Of a stretch of DNA of 64,000 nt, positions 54,101-60,700 are shown piece by piece (the first letter of the stretch is position 1; every line of letters begins with the position of its first letter). The notes below the pieces were generated by a model. That model saw nothing but the letters and a program-made list of their open reading frames with translations, was not told the origin of the DNA and did no database searches. Made by a program: the position numbers and the translations under genes. Origin of the DNA: Echiichthys vipera (Eukaryota > Chordata > Actinopteri > Perciformes > Trachinidae); assembly GCA_963691815.1 (NCBI GenBank), contig OY829661.1, forward strand, positions 21,560,890 to 21,624,889. Direction: 5' to 3'.

Positions 54101-57100
54101 ACCACTGTGGTGCCTAAGTACATTCTCACCTTTCCACTTGCATGACTGTAAACTCTCAAGCGCAAACTGACTGATATTTTTCTGAGCTTGAAATTTGCTT
54201 TTCTCTTATTGTATTTGAGGTATTGTGATGCCAAACGCAGAGCACAAGGTGCACTGGTGGGAGGAGAGGAGCAGCACAAATTGAGTTGTTGTTATTTTGG
54301 TGTAAATTGGGACTTAGACATCCGCTCGAGGTTTTTTTCACGCAGCTCTTTGCCAATGCGTGATATAAATGTCATCAAGACGCCCCATTCAATCTCCGAG
54401 AATAGACTGGACTGACACGCATGAGCCCGCTCAGGGATTACCTGGCCTTTGTCCTAGGGAGCTGGAAGGGTAAACTCTATTTGCCCGGTCAGACTGAATG
54501 GGACATTTGCGTTCTCACATATAGCCTCAGTGGTTAATGTCCAGATAATTTCAGGTTTGCAGTGCATGTGAGAAAGAGGCTCAAGAGAGTCAGGGAGTCG
54601 TCAATCAGGCATGGTTTGTATACGCACACCTAGTCCTGTGGCTAATCAGCCAAATAAGTAAAAAACCCCTGTGTGGATGGACCATGGCTGTGTAGGATCC
54701 TTCTTGCTTACAACCTTTTTCTCCTCCTCCAACTTTTGCTCCCCTCCCTCCTTCTCCTGACGCTCCTCTCTCGTGCTCCCCTTTTCCTCAACAGGCCCGG
54801 CTTGATTTCCGAGACCCTCTCATGGTGTCTTTGCAGTTTGGACTCGCTGATGAAGACTCCGGCCCAGTCCTGGATGAAAGTCTTCCCAGATCCATCAATA
54901 AGACAGTAAGACAATATTTCATATCACTTGTAAGACTCTCTCTCAGCACTTTAAGTATGAACTGCCAAATTACAGCAAGCAGGAGATTAGGAATCACAGA
55001 CAGGAAGGATTTGAACCTCATCTTAAACATCCTCCATCTGTCTGTCTTTAAAATAAAGTGAAAAGTGGGGGTTTCTTTCCCTTCTGGCTCCAAACTTGCT
55101 GCTGTAACACTACATTAACATCTGCAACAGCTGACTGCCATCCTTCAGTGATTCCTCATGACTGCATTAGTGTTTCAACACCAACGGCCAGGACAGTCTT
55201 CCCACACTCCCACATGCATAGTTGTTCTAACAAGAGGTTCTCCAGATAATTGTTGCCATGAGTGATGTGTCCAGATAAAGAGGGAAAATATTACATGAGA
55301 ATTCAGCTTTAAGACGTAGCAAACTATTTCAATTAAAGCCTGGGTGTGTGAAACACAGAGCAGCAATGACGCTGCCTTCCCTGACGTTTAAACACAGGGC
55401 CATATGTGATGTGTTTATGTGCCTTGGTACATCCTCGGTGTCAGACACTGTCATAGCAGCAATGCACGCTGTCCACAGGCAAGGAAGCGTTATTAGGTCT
55501 TCTCCTGTTATTGTTATTGAAAGGAAGAGACGGGACACACGCACAGAAAGGGGAAGTCTTCAAACGGATGCTCTTTTTTTTTTTTTACATTGTATCGCAT
55601 ATGATATTCTTGCATCCTTTCTTGGGAGAGCAGATACTGTTGATCTTAAATGTCCAGTGGGAAAGCGTTGAGAATGGAAACTAATTCGACTGTGACCCTC
55701 AAACACTCTGGGGGAAAAGGCAAAGGAAATGAAGGTCATCTGTGTTCACCCTTTTATTCAGTGATATAAACAAATGCACCGCAACAGCAGCCGGTTTCGA
55801 CTCTCATGCCTCTGCTCATTTTTGTAAAGGAGCTTCTGAAGATGTACTGCTGTTCTAATAGTTTAGGAATATCTTCCAAATGTCATGAACGGTACAGGTA
55901 TAACACAAAGGTGGACTCAATGCAGACACGGACAAAAGAAAGATACAAATTAAACGTTTAATAATACAAACGGAAAAACACTACAGATAACAAAACACAA
56001 GACTAACTAAACAACCACGGAAATACATGAACGGGGAGACGACGGGAGATCGGGAGACGGACGGGAAACTGGGAACACGGGAAACTACGGAGAGAAAACA
56101 GAACACAAACACGATTAGTATGCTTACAACGGGGAGCGTGAAAATCACTACGAGAAAGGGGATGCCAGTCCGGGGGGAATAGTTTTACCAAGGTTGGGTC
56201 GACGACTGTCCGGCGCTGCATGCCTGCCAGCCTCAGGCTTTTAAGGTGGTGGTGTAATCAGCTAAACAGGCTGCAGCTTTGGGGAACGCCTACCGGACCT
56301 ACAGACAGACAGGGGGAGGCACATGCAGGGAAACGCAGACAGAGGGAGACAAACATACACAAGACAAAGGAGAGGAGGGCACTGACAGAGCCAGATCTTG
56401 ACACCAAAATTGATTTAATGACGTGAAGATGACGATGTTTTTCCACAGAAAAGTTAAATGTACTAGTTAAAGTGCAGAATAGTATAATGACACATTAAAC
56501 AACAAAAGCACATGACGTAGAGGTAGGGGATATACAGGACAGTGCCTTACACTTACTTACACTTCATATTGTGTGCTTGACCTCCATAAGGGAAACCAAG
56601 TCAAAATGTTATCACATAGGGCTTCCCAGGGGTCTGATACTTAATCATGAAACAATTTTCCAGTCTTGGTCATATCATTGAACGTCTCAGCAATTTGTTC
56701 CAAAAAGTTTAAGAAATGCAAATGTTTGAGAAACTTGTTTGAAAATTCTCAATATCACAATATCTTTTATCATAATTGAATTTCATATGTCACATTTATG
56801 GGTATTAAAATCATACGACTTACATAACACTGGGAAGCCTCAAAGCAATTTCAGTCAAAAACAACTGGACTTGGTTATTTGTCTAGGAAGACGTTTCACC
56901 TCTCATCCAAGAGGCTTCATCAGTTCATGTACCCATCTGAGCAGGCTGGGACTGGTCCACTGGGAAGATTTTTTACAGATATACTGGAAATAAAGAAATT
57001 ACAGCCCACCAGGTCCGGGTCGGTTCAGGTTGGGTTCAGGCAGAGAATCAAAGCTCTATCGTACAAATGCATCTTAAAGTCTGATTTAATGTGAGAACAT

Positions 57101-57674
57101 ACAAACTTTCCTCATCAGATCTTAGTAGCAAACTCAGCACATACAGTAGTTTCACTCCTTTACATCTTGAAAATGTACGTCTCTGTCTTGTAGATTCCCC
57201 TCGTGGACTGTGGCAGTGATGGGAAGTGCATTGCTGACCTCTCTCTCAGAGCAGAGCCTAGTGTCAAAAGGTAAGTGGAATACACACATTCAAGTCTCTC
57301 TTTTAACAACATGCCTGTGTGTCCAGTGAAAGAGGTATTATCATTGTGAAACTCCTTGTTTTTTGTTGTTATGTAGTTATGTATTGTATCGTAGTATAGC
57401 AGAGTTATTAATAAGATAGTTATTAGACCCTTGTAGCACATGACTGCACCCTTGTGGGGAGACGTGTGCATCACTGCCGACCACGCTGACGGTTTTCATT
57501 TACTTCTCCAGAATGTTGATCAAAGCAAACAAAGACTGGATTGACGTGAACATCAACGTTAGAAACAGCAAAGACAACGCTTACAACACTAAAGTTATCC
57601 TCAGCTTCACACAGAACATCAACTATGTTAAAGTAGAGGTGAGATTTCTTCTCCGTCTGCATCATCTCATATGG

Positions 57675-57710
<36 letters not shown>

Positions 57711-57711
57711 T

Positions 57712-57767
<56 letters not shown>

Positions 57768-60700
57768 CGCGTGTGCGTGTGTGTGATGACGACGATGATG
57801 ATGATGATGATGATGATGATGCCTGTTTTATTTTGTTGTATCAGCCGGAGAAGTTGTGCACTCTGAATAACACAAAGGTGGAGTGTGCCGTTGGATACCC
57901 CTTCTTAGGAAACAATGTAGAGGTTAGTTTGAGCATTCGTTACATGCACCTGCCTATATACTACCTGTGCAATTTATTATCATTTTTAGCTTTACTGCTG
58001 CTAATTAAATATTTGATGTGATCTAATATCCACAGGAGAATTTCAAAGTCAAATTTGAGGTAAATCGGAAACATATCCAGGAGGTAATTCAGATCAATGT
58101 GACAGCTACAAGGTGAGAGATTTGACGCAGTATCTTTTATTTCCAGTTTGAAGCTGTTTGCCTTTAAAACAAAACAACAACTAAATAAAGATTCTGTTTC
58201 TGTTTGTTTTAAATTTTCCCACAGTGACAGTGAAGAGCTCGCTTCGACGCTGCATGACAACAAGGTGCAAATCACCGTCCCTGTAAAGTATGAAGCTCAA
58301 CTCATATTCACAGTGTGAGTAGCTGGATATTTAATAATAATTTAATACACACAACAGACATATCAATATAATGACATTTACAAGACCGACACAACCTCAC
58401 GCAGCAGCAATGAAAACAACAAAGATTGCTCAAAAAAATCTCTAATGTGAATATTATTTCACTGATGATAGGGGGGGAAATGAACGCCGGTTAACTCCGC
58501 CTCAGTGCATTACTTGGTATCATTTATAAAGTGCTTAACGTGTATATATGCTAAATTTTCAATAACACAAGCATTAAATTAAGTTTGGATTCATAGGTCT
58601 TCCAAACGGCTGGTTTACTTCAAGTATTTAAGATACTGTACGGAAAAGGCAGTAAAACAATATTCAGGAACGTTCATTTATTTCATTTATTTATTTATTA
58701 TTATGTTTTGTTTGTTTGTTTATGGTTTTTAGTTGTTTTTTCTCTTTCCTTTCTTTCTATTTTAATTGTTTTATCCTTTCAAAAGCCGCCTGTGGACAAG
58801 CATTGTGAATAAGCATGTGTGCTAAAACACTCAATCAATGCATTTGGTTTGACCAATGTAATTGCTATGTCCACATTAAATAAACATTAAATAAATAAAC
58901 AAATTATGCACAAATTTGCTCTTCTCACGATGAGAAACATTTGGTTTAATGTTACCTAAATTAGATATCTGATATAAGACTATCTGAAGCTGTGATTGAG
59001 CACGGAAACATGATCTTTTTTAAAAATGTCTCTTTTAGGCGGCCTGTGGATGAACACCTCGTAGTAAAAGAGGGTGAAGAGTATCCCAAGGAAATCAATG
59101 ACACCAGGATGATCGGAGAGGAGGTCCACATCAGCTACACGGTAACAGAGATCATATCCAACGACGTGTTAATATAAATGTAGAGTATTCAGCTGCATGT
59201 AGATGTGGTTTGTTTGTTTACCCAGATATGGTGCAGTGTATTAGTAAAAAGTAGGGCGTCTCCTCTATTTCACTCTCCATTTCACATGTCTTCAGGTGGA
59301 GAAGTCAGGTGATACGGTGACTCCTCCTCTTGACCTCACAGTGATGTATCCTCAACTGTCGCCGTATAAGAACGACTTACTGTACCTGACGCACGTCACC
59401 ATGAGCCCACAGGTACGCATACACACGCATGTGGACATGCATCTAAACAGACACATGAACCCACCTTCACATCTGTCTCTCCTTTTCTCTCCAGGTGACA
59501 TGTGACGCAGAGCGCTTGATCAACTATCGTTATATTAACCCGGCGGTTGTGTTTCCCAATCCAGAGAGAGAAACTCTCGGTGTCTTCCTGCTGGTGAGTG
59601 GTGATGGGTGTTTCACAAAGCCACCAGTGAGACAACGCTCAGTTTCAGGAAATTCTGTTTCACGCAGGAGGTTTAGATAAGCCTGACCTAAGTTACCATG
59701 GAAACTCAACACTTACCTGATCCTGGTGATGTTAGTTTCCAGGCGTAGCATCACCTCAGGCTTATAAATCAATCTAGCAGACTGAAACATTGTGTTTCTC
59801 CCTGACGGTGCCTCTTAAAAGTGAACATAAGCCAGTGCATGAGTCAGTACATGTCAGATTTATCACACTTAGACAGAAACTGCACTTATTGTTAAGTTAA
59901 ATTCTGGTCCCTCATCATTTTCTGTACTTTTAAATGTGCCTTGATTAAACCAAAGCTAATAAACAACCTTTGCCCATACAGTAGCCGTAGTCCCATCATA
60001 AGCAACATTTTTATTACAGTATTATATTATATTAGTATTACATTTATTATTATGTGCCATATCTGTGAAACACCTCTACGTGTGTGTGCTCCTGCCTTAC
60101 CATGTGTGTTGGATTTCCCTTACAGAGCTGTGTAAACTTGAACTGCGCATCATTTAGCTGCTCCATCCCCGAAGCTACGATCAGTCAGGTCAACGTTACG
60201 TTCAGAGTGTGGAAACCTACGTTCATCAAGGTAGACTGTCTTTGTTGTTTAGTCTGGGAGGCAGAGTCACTAACAGCAATCACACTGATGGAAATATAGG
60301 AAAGCAATCTTTTAAAGAGCCTTTCTCTTCCAGGGGGAGTTTACCAGTCTGCACATGTGGGTGAATGCCACGCTGGGGGTCACAAACACAGACCCGTTTG
60401 AACTGAGCAGCAGTGACAGGACAAGAAGTGTAAGTCATATAGATTTTTTGTACTGTATGCTTGTATTGCCATTGAATGTTTGTCTGTGTTTGCATGCGTG
60501 CATTTACTCTATGTATGTGTGTGTGTGCCGAGCAGGTGAAGATCCAGGTTTCGAAGGAGACCTTAGGAGGAATCCCTATTTGGATCATCATCCTCAGCAT
60601 CCTGATGGGACTGCTGATCTTAGCACTTGTCATCTTCGTTCTCTGGAAGGTAATATATTTCCTGAGTCAGAGTATTTCAAATCTTCAGACACCCTGTAGT

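Larger units (their letters stand above)
52179..54794 (+). other. itga1: itga1 intron 17, GC-AG (2.6 kb)
   Basis: Begins gcaagt and ends after a pyrimidine-rich tract with caacag. GC-AG introns are a known minor class processed by the major spliceosome. It holds dispersed repeat fragments at about 53330-53560 and 53960-54110. Confidence 0.88.
54906..57193 (+). other. itga1: itga1 intron 18 (2.3 kb)
   Basis: gtaaga to cttgtag. It contains an approximately 520-bp repeat (55883-56405) and a further repeat fragment (56835-56970). No coding sequence was recognised. Confidence 0.85.

Noticed and set aside
57665..57866. Two long Val/Cys-rich ORFs across intron 20
   Set aside because: They are translations of the GT and GAT microsatellite.
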